The position numbers were made by a program, and so were the translations under genes. From the NCBI GenBank assembly GCA_016183985.1, contig JACPDN010000006.1, positions 1 through 64,000 of the forward strand: a DNA stretch of 64,000 bases, read 5' to 3'. Positions within the stretch are counted from its first letter, which is position 1; each line of letters opens with the position of its first letter. Source of the DNA: Pseudomonadota bacterium. GTDB taxonomy: Bacteria; Pseudomonadota; Alphaproteobacteria; Dongiales; Dongiaceae. Under the pieces are notes generated by a model. The model saw only the letters and a list, made by a program, of their open reading frames with translations. It ran no database searches and was not told the origin of the DNA. Positions 41,549-50,085 of this stretch are shown piece after piece.

Positions 41549-41785
41549 CTAGGCAGCCGGCGCTGATGTCTGCAGGGCAAGCGCATGCAATTCGTCACCC
41601 ATCCTGCCACGCAAGGCGGCGTAGACGATCTGGTGCTGCTGTACACGCGACTTGCCGATGAAGGCCGTGGAGATGACCTGTGCTGCATAATGGTCACCGT
41701 CGCCACGCAGATCTTCGATGGTCACTTCCGCATCGGGCAAGGCTTCCTTGATGAGGCGGGCAATTTCGCTGGCTTCCATCGCCAT
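41549..41785 (-). CDS. bolA: BolA-family protein
   Basis: A 78-residue BolA/IbaG-like protein. The class II KH-like fold is seen in AEVTIEDLRGDGDHYAAQVIS, GKSRVQQHQIVYAAL and the conserved histidine in DELHALAL. Such proteins form [2Fe-2S] heterocomplexes with monothiol glutaredoxins, and grxD is encoded just beyond rarD. The start could be residue 1 or 3. It is 18 nt downstream of purL. Confidence 0.93.
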   Translation of the reverse strand: MAMEASEIARLIKEALPDAEVTIEDLRGDGDHYAAQVISTAFIGKSRVQQHQIVYAALRGRMGDELHALALQTSAPAA

Positions 41786-41803
41786 GATTTCTGAACTCCG
41801 TTC

Positions 41804-44005
41804 TTAGGCTGCGCCCATGAGGGTCGGCAGGAAAGCTTCGTGCGACTGCTTGAGATCCTGGATCGGCATCTTGCGGCCGTCGAGGACCACGTCGGCACCA
41901 CCCGTGCTGCCGATGCGCTCGACCGGCACGCCGGCGGCTTTCGCCTTCGCTTCGATACCAGCCGCTGCAGCGGCCGGAACGGCGATGACGTAGCGCGCCT
42001 GATCTTCGCCGAACCAATAGCCGTGTGACGGCACGCCGCTCTGCGGTGTCGTCAGCGTCACGCCAACGCCACCGGCCAGCGCCATATCCGCGACGGCGAC
42101 CAGCAAGCCACCGTCAGAGACGTCGTGGCAGGTGACAACCTCGCCGGCAACAATGAGGCTGCGGACGAAATCGCCATTGCGACGCTCGGCTGCGAGGTCG
42201 ACCGGCGGCGGTGCGCCCTCTTCCCGGCCTTGCGTTTCGCGCAAGAAAATCGACTGGCCAAGCCAGCCCTTGCTTTCACCGAGAACCAACACGGTTTCAC
42301 CAGCCGTCTTGAAGGCCACTGTCGCCATGCGGTCGACATTCTTCATCAGGCCCACGCCACCGATAGTCGGGGTCGGCAGAATGCCCTTGCCGTTCGTCTC
42401 GTTATAAAGGGAGACATTGCCGGAGATGACCGGGTAATCGAGCGTGCGGCAGGCATCGGCCATGCCTTCGATCGAGAGCGCGAACTGACCCATGATTTCG
42501 GGCCGCTGCGGGTTGCCGAAATTCATGTTGTCGGTGATGGCGAGCGGCAGTGCACCCACCGCCGTGATGTTGCGCCAGCTTTCCGCCACCGCTTGCGCCC
42601 CGCCCTGCTTCGGATCGGCAAAGACATAGCGCGGCGTACAATCGGAGCTCATGGCCAGCGCCTTGCCCGGCACACCGGGAACGCGCACCACTGCGGCATC
42701 GCCACCCGGGCGCTGTGCCGTGTGCCCCATGACCAAGTGATCGTATTGTTCCCAGACCCAGCGACGGCTGGCGAGATCGGGCGAACCGATCAGCGATTTC
42801 AAGGCGCCGAGCAAATCGTTGGGTGCCGGCACATCCTTGGCGCTGATAACTGGCTGCGCCGGGGTCGGAATCCAGGGGCGCTCATAAACCGGCGCCTTGT
42901 CGACCAACGGCGCCACTGGCATGTCGGCTTGCACCTGCCCGTCCTTCTTGAGGACGAGGTGGCCGGTATCGGTCAGGACACCGATCTCAGCGAAATCGAG
43001 TTCCCATTTGTGGAAGATCGCGCGCGCTTTCTCCATCGCCGCTGGCTTCAACACCATGAGCATGCGCTCCTGGCTCTCCGACAGCATGATTTCGTAAGCG
43101 GTCATCTTGGTTTCGCGCACAGGTACCTTGTCGAGGTCGAGCTCGATGCCAAGGCCGCCTTTCGACGACATTTCGACCGATGACGAGGTGAGGCCGGCGG
43201 CACCCATATCCTGAATAGCCACGATCGCATCTGTCGCCATCAGTTCAAGGCAGGCTTCCAAGAGCAGCTTCTCGGTGAAGGGATCGCCAACCTGCACGGT
43301 CGGACGCTTCTCCTCCGAATCCTCGGTGAATTCGGTCGAGGCCATCGTGGCACCGTGAATGCCATCGCGGCCGGTCTTGGCACCGACATAGATGACCGGA
43401 TTGCCGACACCGGCAGCGGCCGAATAGAAAATCTTGTTCGTCTCAGCCAGGCCTACCGTCATCGCGTTGACGAGGATATTGCCGTTATAGCTGGCGTGGA
43501 AATTGACCTCGCCGCCAACCGTCGGCACGCCCATGCAATTGCCATAGCCGCCAATACCAGCCACGACACCGCTGATGAGATGCCGGGTCTTCGGGTCATT
43601 GGGTTCGCCGAAACGCAGCGCGTTCAGATTGGCGATCGGGCGCGCGCCCATGGTGAAGACGTCGCGCATGATACCGCCGACGCCCGTTGCAGCACCCTGA
43701 TAGGGTTCGATGAAGCTGGGGTGGTTGTGGCTTTCCATCTTGAAGATGGCGGCCTGACCGTCGCCGATATCGATAACGCCGGCGTTCTCACCCGGACCCT
43801 GGATGACCCAGGGCGCCTTGGTTGGCAATTTCTTTAGATGCACGCGCGATGACTTGTAGGAGCAATGCTCCGACCACATGACCGAGAAGATACCGAGCTC
43901 GGTCATGCTGGGCTCGCGGCCCATGATCTCCAGAACCAGCTTGTACTCATCAGCGCTGAGGCCATGTTCGGCGACAATCTCAGGCGTAATCTTGGGCGCA
44001 GTCAC
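41804..44005 (-). CDS. purL: Phosphoribosylformylglycinamidine synthase subunit II
   Basis: A 733-residue small-type PurL, the ATP-dependent synthase subunit that converts FGAR to FGAM with PurQ and PurS. Diagnostic motifs include [38 protein letters not shown] and GGEVNFH in the N-terminal half, with a repeated AIRS-fold C-terminal half. It overlaps purQ by 4 bp. Together with separate purQ and purS this is the three-subunit form. Confidence 0.97.
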   Translation of the reverse strand: MTAPKITPEIVAEHGLSADEYKLVLEIMGREPSMTELGIFSVMWSEHCSYKSSRVHLKKLPTKAPWVIQGPGENAGVIDIGDGQAAIFKMESHNHPSFIEPYQGAATGVGGIMRDVFTMGARPIANLNALRFGEPNDPKTRHLISGVVAGIGGYGNCMGVPTVGGEVNFHASYNGNILVNAMTVGLAETNKIFYSAAAGVGNPVIYVGAKTGRDGIHGATMASTEFTEDSEEKRPTVQVGDPFTEKLLLEACLELMATDAIVAIQDMGAAGLTSSSVEMSSKGGLGIELDLDKVPVRETKMTAYEIMLSESQERMLMVLKPAAMEKARAIFHKWELDFAEIGVLTDTGHLVLKKDGQVQADMPVAPLVDKAPVYERPWIPTPAQPVISAKDVPAPNDLLGALKSLIGSPDLASRRWVWEQYDHLVMGHTAQRPGGDAAVVRVPGVPGKALAMSSDCTPRYVFADPKQGGAQAVAESWRNITAVGALPLAITDNMNFGNPQRPEIMGQFALSIEGMADACRTLDYPVISGNVSLYNETNGKGILPTPTIGGVGLMKNVDRMATVAFKTAGETVLVLGESKGWLGQSIFLRETQGREEGAPPPVDLAAERRNGDFVRSLIVAGEVVTCHDVSDGGLLVAVADMALAGGVGVTLTTPQSGVPSHGYWFGEDQARYVIAVPAAAAAGIEAKAKAAGVPVERIGSTGGADVVLDGRKMPIQDLKQSHEAFLPTLMGAA

Positions 44006-44691
44006 GACACGGCCTCCACCAGGCTGTGGAACAAAGCCTTGCCGTCGGTCGAACCGTGGATCGGCTCGATCGCATTTTCAGGGTGTGGCATCAGCCCCAG
44101 CACATTGCGTTTCTTGTTGAGGATACCCGCAATATGGCGGGTCGATCCGTTAGGATTGTAGTTGGCGTCCAGGCGACCTTCAGGCCCGCAATAGCGGAAC
44201 GCGATGCGGTCTTCGGCTTCCAGTTCATCCAGCGTCTTCGGATCGGCGAAATAGTTGCCATCGTGATGCGCAACCGGAATGGAAAGGACTTGGCCCTTCT
44301 TATAGCCCGAGGTGAAGCGCGAATTCGACGTCTCGACGCGGAGCCCCACATTCCGACATACGAATTTGAGATTTGCATTGCGCAACAGAACGCCGGGCAG
44401 CAAGCCAGCCTCGGTGATGATCTGGAAGCCGTTGCAGACGCCAATCACAGCCATGCCTTGCTCGGATCGTGCCTTTACTTCGCGCAGGACCGGTGAGTTG
44501 GCCGCAATCGCGCCGCAGCGCAGATAGTCGCCATAGGAAAAGCCACCCGGCACCAGGACCAGGTCAACCTTGGGAAGCGAGGTGTCGCGATGCCAGACCA
44601 TGATCGGCTCGCGCCCCAGAGCCTGGGTCAGCGCTGCCTTGGCGTCATTCTCGCGATTTGAACCGGGGAATACGACGATCGCTGCCTTCAT
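44002..44691 (-). CDS. purQ: Phosphoribosylformylglycinamidine synthase subunit I (glutaminase)
   Basis: A 229-residue class I glutamine amidotransferase supplying ammonia to PurL. It begins [17 protein letters not shown], has the nucleophile cysteine in GVCNGFQ, and the catalytic His-Glu in [13 protein letters not shown]. The purS stop is 3 nt upstream and purL overlaps its end. Confidence 0.97.
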   Translation of the reverse strand: MKAAIVVFPGSNRENDAKAALTQALGREPIMVWHRDTSLPKVDLVLVPGGFSYGDYLRCGAIAANSPVLREVKARSEQGMAVIGVCNGFQIITEAGLLPGVLLRNANLKFVCRNVGLRVETSNSRFTSGYKKGQVLSIPVAHHDGNYFADPKTLDELEAEDRIAFRYCGPEGRLDANYNPNGSTRHIAGILNKKRNVLGLMPHPENAIEPIHGSTDGKALFHSLVEAVS

Positions 44692-44694
44692 GTC

Positions 44695-44937
44695 TCAATC
44701 CACCAGATCGATCGCGTAGTTCTCGATGACGGTGTTGGCGAGCAGCTTGCCGCACATTTGATCGACCGCGGCCTTCGCCTTTGTCTTGTCGCTCTCCTTG
44801 AGGTCGACTTCGATGTACTTGCCCTGACGGACGTCATCGACGCTGTCGAAACCAAGAGCATGCAGTGCATTCGCAATCGCACGTCCCTGCGGATCGAGGA
44901 CGCCGGATTTGAGGGTGATGTGAATGCGGGCCTTCAT
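44695..44937 (-). CDS. purS: Phosphoribosylformylglycinamidine synthase subunit PurS
   Basis: An 80-residue PurS, the small subunit that bridges PurL and PurQ. The sequence KARIHITLKSGVLDPQGRAI and HALGFDSVDDVRQGKYIEVD is characteristic. It is tightly linked to purQ downstream and separated from purC by 107 nt containing two strong hairpins. Confidence 0.96.
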   Translation of the reverse strand: MKARIHITLKSGVLDPQGRAIANALHALGFDSVDDVRQGKYIEVDLKESDKTKAKAAVDQMCGKLLANTVIENYAIDLVD

Positions 44938-44959
44938 AACGCTCCCTTTATCGATAGAA

Positions 44960-45022
44960 AGGCCTCAAATATCAAATGAGGCCTGGCCAACTGAAACGAG
45001 AGGGGCGCCCAAAAGGCGCCCC
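44960..45022 (-). other. Two consecutive hairpins between purC and purS
   Basis: First on the coding strand, GGGGCGCC (45002-45009) pairs with GGCGCCCC (45015-45022), loop of five. Then AGGCCTCA (44960-44967) pairs with TGAGGCCT (44977-44984), loop of nine, followed by TTTC. They could terminate part of the purC transcript or stabilise it; neither has a full T-tract. Confidence 0.6.
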
Positions 45023-45044
45023 GAAACTCCGGGCGAGATCGCCC

Positions 45045-45809
45045 TTATTGCATCGTACTCGGTCCCTTCATGTCGCGCGGTCCACCCTCGGGCAAAATGC
45101 CCAAGCGGCGCGCAACTTCCTGATAGGCTTCCTCGACATTGCCGAGATCGCGGCGGAACCGGTCCTTGTCCAGCTTCTCGCCGGTCTTCACGTCCCACAG
45201 GCGGCAATTGTCGGGGCTGATTTCATCCGCCAGAACAATGCGCATTTCCTCGTTCTCGTAGAGGCGGCCAAACTCCAGCTTGAAATCAACCAGCCGCAAG
45301 CCGACACCCAACATCAAACCTGAGAGGAAATCATTCACGCGCAACGCCAGCGCCAGCATCTCATCGAGATCCTGCGGCATGGCCCAGTTGAAGGCGGTAA
45401 TGTGCTCTTCCGACACCATCGGGTCGCCGAGTTCATCGGATTTGTAATAGTACTCGATGATCGAGCGCGGCAGCGGCGTCCCTTCCGGAATCCCTAAGCG
45501 CTTGGCCATGGATCCGGCGGCCACATTGCGCACCACGACCTCAAGTGGGATGATCTCGACCTCACGCACCAGCTGCTCGCGCATGTTAAGGCGGCGGACG
45601 AAATGGGTCGGAATGCCGATTTCGCCCAGGCGCAGCATCAGGTATTCGGAGATGCGGTTATTCAGCACCCCCTTGCCGGTGATGGTGCCCTTCTTCTGGT
45701 TATTGAAGGCCGTCGCGTCGTCCTTGAAGTACTGGACCAGCGTGCCAGGCTCTGGTCCCTCAAATAGGACTTTGGCCTTGCCTTCATAAATGCGGCGCCG
45801 GCGCGACAT
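45045..45809 (-). CDS. purC: SAICAR synthase (phosphoribosylaminoimidazole-succinocarboxamide synthase)
   Basis: A 254-residue PurC that joins CAIR with aspartate using ATP. Motifs are [19 protein letters not shown], the KDDATAFN loop, [31 protein letters not shown] and [10 protein letters not shown]. The start at 45809 has GGAG upstream and matches family length; the open frame extends 24 codons further. It leads the purC-S-Q-L-bolA-rarD-grxD run. Its promoter must lie within the 163 bp after the NicO gene, where an AT-rich patch occurs. Confidence 0.97.
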   Translation of the reverse strand: MSRRRRIYEGKAKVLFEGPEPGTLVQYFKDDATAFNNQKKGTITGKGVLNNRISEYLMLRLGEIGIPTHFVRRLNMREQLVREVEIIPLEVVVRNVAAGSMAKRLGIPEGTPLPRSIIEYYYKSDELGDPMVSEEHITAFNWAMPQDLDEMLALALRVNDFLSGLMLGVGLRLVDFKLEFGRLYENEEMRIVLADEISPDNCRLWDVKTGEKLDKDRFRRDLGNVEEAYQEVARRLGILPEGGPRDMKGPSTMQ

Positions 45810-45943
45810 GTGGGGATTCTCCAAAAGTGCTCGGCGCGGCTGGACCGACTCTTTTCCACCGAGCTGCCGAGATTCGGCCATCTTCTAGCAGTATGAGCCC
45901 TTCAATACAACGATTGCAGCCCTATCACTGGCGGCTGCGGCAA

Positions 45944-45975
45944 AGATAATTTATCATTATATTATAAATAGTTAA
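45944..45975. promoter_or_regulatory. AT-rich patch upstream of purC, downstream of the NicO gene
   Basis: A 32-bp stretch of almost pure A/T, including TATAAT on the reverse strand and near-palindromic ATTTAT...ATAAAT arms, in otherwise GC-rich DNA. It overlaps the NicO stop codon and lies about 135 bp before purC. It may be an UP-element or promoter segment, or an end-of-transcript element. Confidence 0.35.
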
Positions 45976-46934
45976 ATGGAGATCTGCGCCGCAAGACTGG
46001 CAGCCAGCAGAATGACGCCGATCGCGATCACGAAAACCGGCGCACAAAGCGCCAGCCAGCGGCCAGCTGAGCCACCTTTCGGCAGGCGTAAAGCGACCTG
46101 GTGGCGCAACAGAATGCTGGCGACACCAAGCAATGCCAGGGTCAATCCCATCCCAAGAGCGATCGCGGCTGCCATGGCAATGCCGGCCAGGATAAGGCCG
46201 TTGGCCAAGGTAAAAAGGAGGATGAGGATCGCCCCGGAACAGGGCACGAAACCCGCCGCCACCGCCAACAAACGCTGCTCCAGCGGTGCCCGCCGGTCCG
46301 CCCAGGTAAGATCCCCGGCATGACAGGCATGATTGTGCTCGTGGTCATGGCCGTGCCCGAGATGGTCATGGTCATGGTGATGCCCGCCCCGCGCCCAGTC
46401 GCGCAGCATCGCCAAACCGACGACGACGATGGCGCCATAGCTAACGACCCGCAGCCAGAAGAACTCATTGGTGGGTGAGACCAGGCTGCGCGACAGGATG
46501 AGATGCGCGACGCCGACGATCACGACCGCACCGACGACATGGCTCAGGGCAATCCAACTCGCCATGCCGACGCCACGCCAAGGCTGCGCCTCCCGACCCA
46601 GAAAATACCCGATGACGACGGTTTTGCCGTGGCCAGGGCCCAAAGCATGAAAAACGCCGTAGAGGAAGGCGACCACGAGCCCAGCCCAGATCGCCGCTCC
46701 ATCATCGCCACGCTTGATCGCCATCAGGCGGTCGTTGATGGCACGGTTGACCGTGCGCTGCAGGCTGACAAAGGTCCGGCCGATCGTTGTGACGATACCG
46801 GCTTTCCCACTCTGTGCTTGTTCGCCGGCGACGGCGGCAGCTTGCCCGAAAAAGGGCGATACCATCTCTTCCGCTTTAGAAGCAGTGGCGACGGTCAGAA
46901 TGAACAGGCCGAGAAGGAGCGCGATGACTTTCAT
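45972..46934 (-). CDS. NicO/RcnA-family metal permease with His-rich loop (ZrgE-like)
   Basis: A 320-residue membrane protein of the NicO family. The signature HALGPGHGKTVVIGYF (residues 96-111) is present. A cytoplasmic-type loop at about 184-205 is extremely His/Asp-rich (GGHHHDHDHLGHGHDHEHNH), and PCSGAILILLF follows. About six to eight helices are visible. ATG 46934 overlaps the DUF1007 stop (ATGA), so the much longer open frame is not used. NicO proteins are annotated for Ni/Co, but DUF1007-NicO pairs in zinc-repressed loci (Vibrio ZrgD-ZrgE) are linked to zinc. The Zur-like site of this operon favours zinc. Confidence 0.85.
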   Translation of the reverse strand: MKVIALLLGLFILTVATASKAEEMVSPFFGQAAAVAGEQAQSGKAGIVTTIGRTFVSLQRTVNRAINDRLMAIKRGDDGAAIWAGLVVAFLYGVFHALGPGHGKTVVIGYFLGREAQPWRGVGMASWIALSHVVGAVVIVGVAHLILSRSLVSPTNEFFWLRVVSYGAIVVVGLAMLRDWARGGHHHDHDHLGHGHDHEHNHACHAGDLTWADRRAPLEQRLLAVAAGFVPCSGAILILLFTLANGLILAGIAMAAAIALGMGLTLALLGVASILLRHQVALRLPKGGSAGRWLALCAPVFVIAIGVILLAASLAAQISI

Positions 46935-47521
46935 GGGCATTTGACGGAGACAAGTTGTGGAACAACGAATCCGCCGAAATAGGCATGGTCCTGATCGTCG
47001 GCAATCTCCGCCGCGCAGCCCGCAGCATTGCCTTCGATAGTGACCGGATTCTTTTCGGCCAGCAGAACTTCGACATAGTATTCCTGATCGTAGACCGAGA
47101 GCGCCACGGGCGACTGTCGCGGGTCGACGGCATCCGGCAGTTTGTAGGTGAGTTGGAATCGCGCCCTGCCGTCGACGATATCCGCCTTGAAAGTCGTCGG
47201 CGCCATTTCTCCCAGATCCTTGCCGTTCTCGTAAATGTAGGTGAAGTAATGAAACGCTGCCAGGTTGGGCAGCGTGCCGTCCTTGACCTGCTCGCTTTCC
47301 GACGCACTGAACTGCTTGTCGCCGTCGGCGTCGAACTGGTTGAGCAGATCCTCGGTAAAGATATCGTCGAATGTCCAAGCTGTGCGAAAGCCGGCGACTT
47401 TGCCGTCGGCGGCGAACAGGACGGCCAGCTGATTGTCGATGAAGACGTGCGGATGCGCCGCAGCCATCTGCGGCCAGCTGGCAAGTATGGCCAGCCCGAC
47501 TACGAAACTCAAGACGCGCAT
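46931..47521 (-). CDS. DUF1007-family periplasmic protein (ZrgD-like)
   Basis: A 196-residue exported protein. The signal peptide (RVLSFVVGLAILASWPQMAAA) is followed by the family hallmark AHPHVFIDN, placing a His-x-His at the mature N-terminus. DADGDKQFSASE resembles an EF-hand-like loop in the middle. Two cysteines (AAGCAAE and the C-terminal VKCP) are present. DUF1007 genes typically precede NicO-type permeases and may present metal to them. It is 2 nt after the CPFC gene and overlaps the NicO gene. Confidence 0.85.
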   Translation of the reverse strand: MRVLSFVVGLAILASWPQMAAAHPHVFIDNQLAVLFAADGKVAGFRTAWTFDDIFTEDLLNQFDADGDKQFSASESEQVKDGTLPNLAAFHYFTYIYENGKDLGEMAPTTFKADIVDGRARFQLTYKLPDAVDPRQSPVALSVYDQEYYVEVLLAEKNPVTIEGNAAGCAAEIADDQDHAYFGGFVVPQLVSVKCP

Positions 47522-47523
47522 GA

Positions 47524-47817
47524 CTATTGGAAGCCGATGTCGGGCGTCACCTGGAAGGCACAGCGACAGAAGGGACAGACGACGGTCTCGGTGGTACCTG
47601 CCGGCTTCATGCCGCTCTTGATGGCATCGTCAAGCAGCAGCCGCGCATCGCTGATCAGCTGGGTATGGCGCGTCTGATTGCCACAGGCCAAAGCCAGGGC
47701 GCTCAAATCTTCCGGCGCCATCGGTTCGCTCGACAGAGCATAGGCCAATTTCGCGCCAGCCGTGCCAACCAAGGCAAAGGCCGCAGCGTTCAGGAGTATG
47801 TTTCGTCTTGTCGGCAT
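47524..47817 (-). CDS. Small Tat-exported protein with CPFC motif in the zinc operon
   Basis: A 97-residue protein. The N-terminus has a twin-arginine type signal (MPTRRNILLNAAAFALVGTAGA). The mature part contains a conserved-looking C-terminal VVCPFCRCAFQ with three cysteines and another cysteine in ALACGNQT. CPFC could bind Zn2+ or act as a thiol-redox centre. The ATG at 47817 has GGAG upstream. It sits between znuA (39 nt) and the DUF1007 gene (2 nt), so it is very likely part of the zinc operon. No named family was recognised. Confidence 0.7.
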   Translation of the reverse strand: MPTRRNILLNAAAFALVGTAGAKLAYALSSEPMAPEDLSALALACGNQTRHTQLISDARLLLDDAIKSGMKPAGTTETVVCPFCRCAFQVTPDIGFQ

Positions 47818-47856
47818 CACTAACTCCAGCTCCACAACGGGCGGGACGAAGCTACG

Positions 47857-48786
47857 TCATTTCAGAGCTTTGAGCAATTCCGCGGCGTTGTGTCGATAGA
47901 GTGAGAGCAGATCGGCGGCGGGTCCGTCGGCTTCAGACAAGGCGTCGGAGTAAAGGCTGCCACCGACAGTGACGCCGGTATCGGCTGCCAATCCCTCAAC
48001 GAAGCGCGGATCATTCATGTTTTCGATGAATACGGCTTTGATCGCGCCCGACTTGATTTGCTCGATGATCTTCTTCAGATCCCGCGCGGAGGGTTCCGCA
48101 TCCGTAGTGACGCCCTGGATGCCGATAAACGTAATGCCATAGGCGTGGCCGAAGTACTGGAAGGCATCATGCGATGTCAGGACGCGCTTGCTTTCCGGCG
48201 GCAGACTACCGATGGAGGCCGTCAATTCGCTGTTCAACGCACGAAACTCGGATTTCAGCGCCTCGGCATTTTTCCTGAATATGTCGGCATGTTCCGGCGC
48301 TGCCTTGGCGAGGCCGACAGCAATATTGTCGATATAGGTGAGGACCAGCCTGGGATCCTGAAAAGCATGCGGATCGACCGCACCATGATCATGGTCGTGG
48401 CCATTTTCGCCGGCCTGCTCGCCCACTTCACCTTCGACTGAGGCGAGGGGCTCGATTCCACTGGTCGCTTCAACCAGTTCACCGCTGAAAGTCGACGCAT
48501 CCACGACGCGGTCCAGCCAGGGTTCGAGCCCCAGGCCGTTTGCCACGAGAACCTTGGCGGAAGCAATAGCGCGCTGTGTTTCGGCGGTCGGCTCGAATGT
48601 GTGCGTGTCCGCCCCCGGACCTACCAGCACGGTCAGATTAATGGCGTCGCCACCAATCTTCCCAGTCAGGTCGCCAAGGATGCTGAATGTTGCAACGACC
48701 GCTAATTTCGTGTCGGCAATGGCGCCCGTCGGGGCACTCAGCAGCAATCCCACGGCCATACTTACCGCACAAAACAGATGCCGCAT
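47857..48786 (-). CDS. znuA: Zinc ABC transporter substrate-binding protein ZnuA
   Basis: A 309-residue periplasmic zinc-binding protein of the cluster A-I class. The signal peptide (HLFCAVSMAVGLLLSAPTGAIA) is followed by LAVVATFSILGDLT. Metal ligands are seen in DTHTFEPT, DPHAFQDPR, TSHDAFQYFG and GGSLYSDAL, and a His/Asp-rich loop (GHDHDHGAVDPH) marks zinc rather than manganese binding. I start it at ATG 48786, 6 nt after GGAG; longer starts fall in or near the Zur-like palindrome. ZnuB and ZnuC are not encoded in this window. Confidence 0.9.
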   Translation of the reverse strand: MRHLFCAVSMAVGLLLSAPTGAIADTKLAVVATFSILGDLTGKIGGDAINLTVLVGPGADTHTFEPTAETQRAIASAKVLVANGLGLEPWLDRVVDASTFSGELVEATSGIEPLASVEGEVGEQAGENGHDHDHGAVDPHAFQDPRLVLTYIDNIAVGLAKAAPEHADIFRKNAEALKSEFRALNSELTASIGSLPPESKRVLTSHDAFQYFGHAYGITFIGIQGVTTDAEPSARDLKKIIEQIKSGAIKAVFIENMNDPRFVEGLAADTGVTVGGSLYSDALSEADGPAADLLSLYRHNAAELLKALK

Positions 48787-48802
48787 CATTCGCTCCATAT
48801 GC

Positions 48803-48848
48803 AATGTTATACTATAACATTCATAGAGCGCGATTACCCACGCCGCAA
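48803..48848 (-). promoter_or_regulatory. Promoter with Zur-box palindrome for the znuA operon
   Basis: At 48803-48821 AATGTTATAGTATAACATT (reverse strand) is a perfect 19-bp palindrome around one base, and it fits the ATGTTATA-TATAACAT pattern known for alphaproteobacterial Zur. Upstream on the same strand are TTGCGG (48843-48848) and, 17 nt later, TATGAA (48820-48825), so Zur would block the transcription start. Confidence 0.85.
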
Positions 48849-48864
48849 GAGCAAATAGCGATAC

Positions 48865-49614
48865 TTAACTGAGATCGATATCGACCCAAGCTTGCGCATC
48901 TGGACGCCCCCCCAGAAAACGCCAGATCGGCAGCCGATCCGAGTGATTGACCGACGGCAGCGCCATCAAGGACGAAGAAACCGTGCCAAAACCTGTATTT
49001 GAAACAATGTACATGGCGTCAAACACATCGCCTTTCGGCTCGTGATCGCGCGATTGCAGGATTTTCATCCAGGCGTCCCAATCCGCTGCAGCCGGATCAG
49101 GTACTGGTGCTTCGCGCCATTGCGGCAGGAAATGACGCGTCCGCGCACTGCCCGTGTCGTTCAAATCCATGGCTGTGATCATGGAAAGCCCTGGCGGCAG
49201 CAAAGCAGCCTCGATCCCATGGCCCAAATTGCGCAGCCAGTAGGCGTGAGCATTGTCTGCCACCACCATATTGAATGGCCGGTAGGCCGACGCGTCCAGT
49301 TCCTGCAACATGGCAATGGCCGCCTCGGCATCGGCAAAATCAAGCGCATCCAGCACCAACTCACCGCGCGAGCGTTTGCCGGGCTGGGGACCAAGTGTGT
49401 TGCGCCGATTGAGGATGCCGGCCACGACACCGAAATCATTGATGCCGAGCCAGGATCCCCCGGCCAGAACGTCTCGGCCGGCAGTGACTTCCGGCCGGTC
49501 CGACCAATGCCGCCCGGGCGCCTCCCACGGGCGCTCGTGCATTTCGTCACGGTTGCTGGCAATCAGAATCGGCCAGTCATGATCCGGCCGGGAAAGAATG
49601 ATAACGCTGCACAT
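48865..49614 (-). CDS. NRDE (TANGO2-like) family protein
   Basis: A 249-residue protein of the NRDE/TANGO2 family, an Ntn-hydrolase-like fold. The start MCSVIILSRP places Cys2 at the N-terminus, and IASNRDEMHERPWEAPGRHW contains the name-giving NRDE motif. Also seen are GGSWLGINDFG and GILNRRN. The family has been linked to haem and lipid handling but its reaction is unsettled. It lies between the zinc operon and the divergent DUF1476 gene. I use ATG 49614; the frame runs 27 codons further upstream. Confidence 0.85.
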   Translation of the reverse strand: MCSVIILSRPDHDWPILIASNRDEMHERPWEAPGRHWSDRPEVTAGRDVLAGGSWLGINDFGVVAGILNRRNTLGPQPGKRSRGELVLDALDFADAEAAIAMLQELDASAYRPFNMVVADNAHAYWLRNLGHGIEAALLPPGLSMITAMDLNDTGSARTRHFLPQWREAPVPDPAAADWDAWMKILQSRDHEPKGDVFDAMYIVSNTGFGTVSSSLMALPSVNHSDRLPIWRFLGGRPDAQAWVDIDLS

Positions 49615-49749
49615 GGGCCCAACTGACTGAAAAGCTTGAAAGTTATGAAAGACATAGGCTGCCCCTATTAGACTTGACTGCAGGGCCCTGGCCAACCATT
49701 TTTCCAGCGAACATAGCTGCTTCTGAACCAGTTAAAGGATTGCAAGGGT

Positions 49750-50079
49750 ATGACCACTTTCGACGAGCGCGAATCCGCCTTCGAGAACAAGTTCAAGCAC
49801 GACAAGGAGTTGGAGTTCAAAGTGCGCAGCCGCCGCAACAAGCTGCTGGGTCTTTGGGCGGCAAAGCTGCTTGGGTTCGACGGTGCCGAAGCGGAGACCT
49901 ATGCCAAGGAAGTGGTCGCGTCGGATTTCGCGGAAGCCGGCGGTCATGACGTGCTCAAGAAGATCCTGAAGGACTTCCAGGCGAAGAACGTGGATATCAG
50001 TGAACACCGTCTGCACAAGCAGATGGACGAATTGTTCGCTGCCGCCAAGCAACAGATCATGACCGAAGTGAAGAACTGA
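49750..50079 (+). CDS. DUF1476 protein (F1-ATPase zeta-subunit-like inhibitor)
   Basis: A 109-residue, charged, all-helical protein. MTTFDERESAFENKFKHDKE and SRRNKLLGLWAAKLLGF are hallmarks of the alphaproteobacterial zeta subunit (DUF1476), which inhibits F1-ATPase hydrolysis in Paracoccus. AAGG lies before the ATG. In many relatives it sits directly opposite purC; here the NRDE gene and the zinc block lie between. Confidence 0.93.
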   Translation: MTTFDERESAFENKFKHDKELEFKVRSRRNKLLGLWAAKLLGFDGAEAETYAKEVVASDFAEAGGHDVLKKILKDFQAKNVDISEHRLHKQMDELFAAAKQQIMTEVKN

Positions 50080-50085
50080 TAGCTT

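Noticed and set aside
42125-43183. Long plus-strand open frame (352 codons) opposite purL
   Set aside because: Composition is that of a reverse-strand shadow in GC-rich DNA; no family motif or ribosome site, and purL is unambiguous.
46935-47378. The NicO reading frame stays open far upstream, overlapping the DUF1007 gene, suggesting a fusion or frameshift
   Set aside because: The upstream part is a shadow of DUF1007 in another frame; ATG 46934 overlaps the DUF1007 stop as a normal ATGA coupling and gives the correct family N-terminus.
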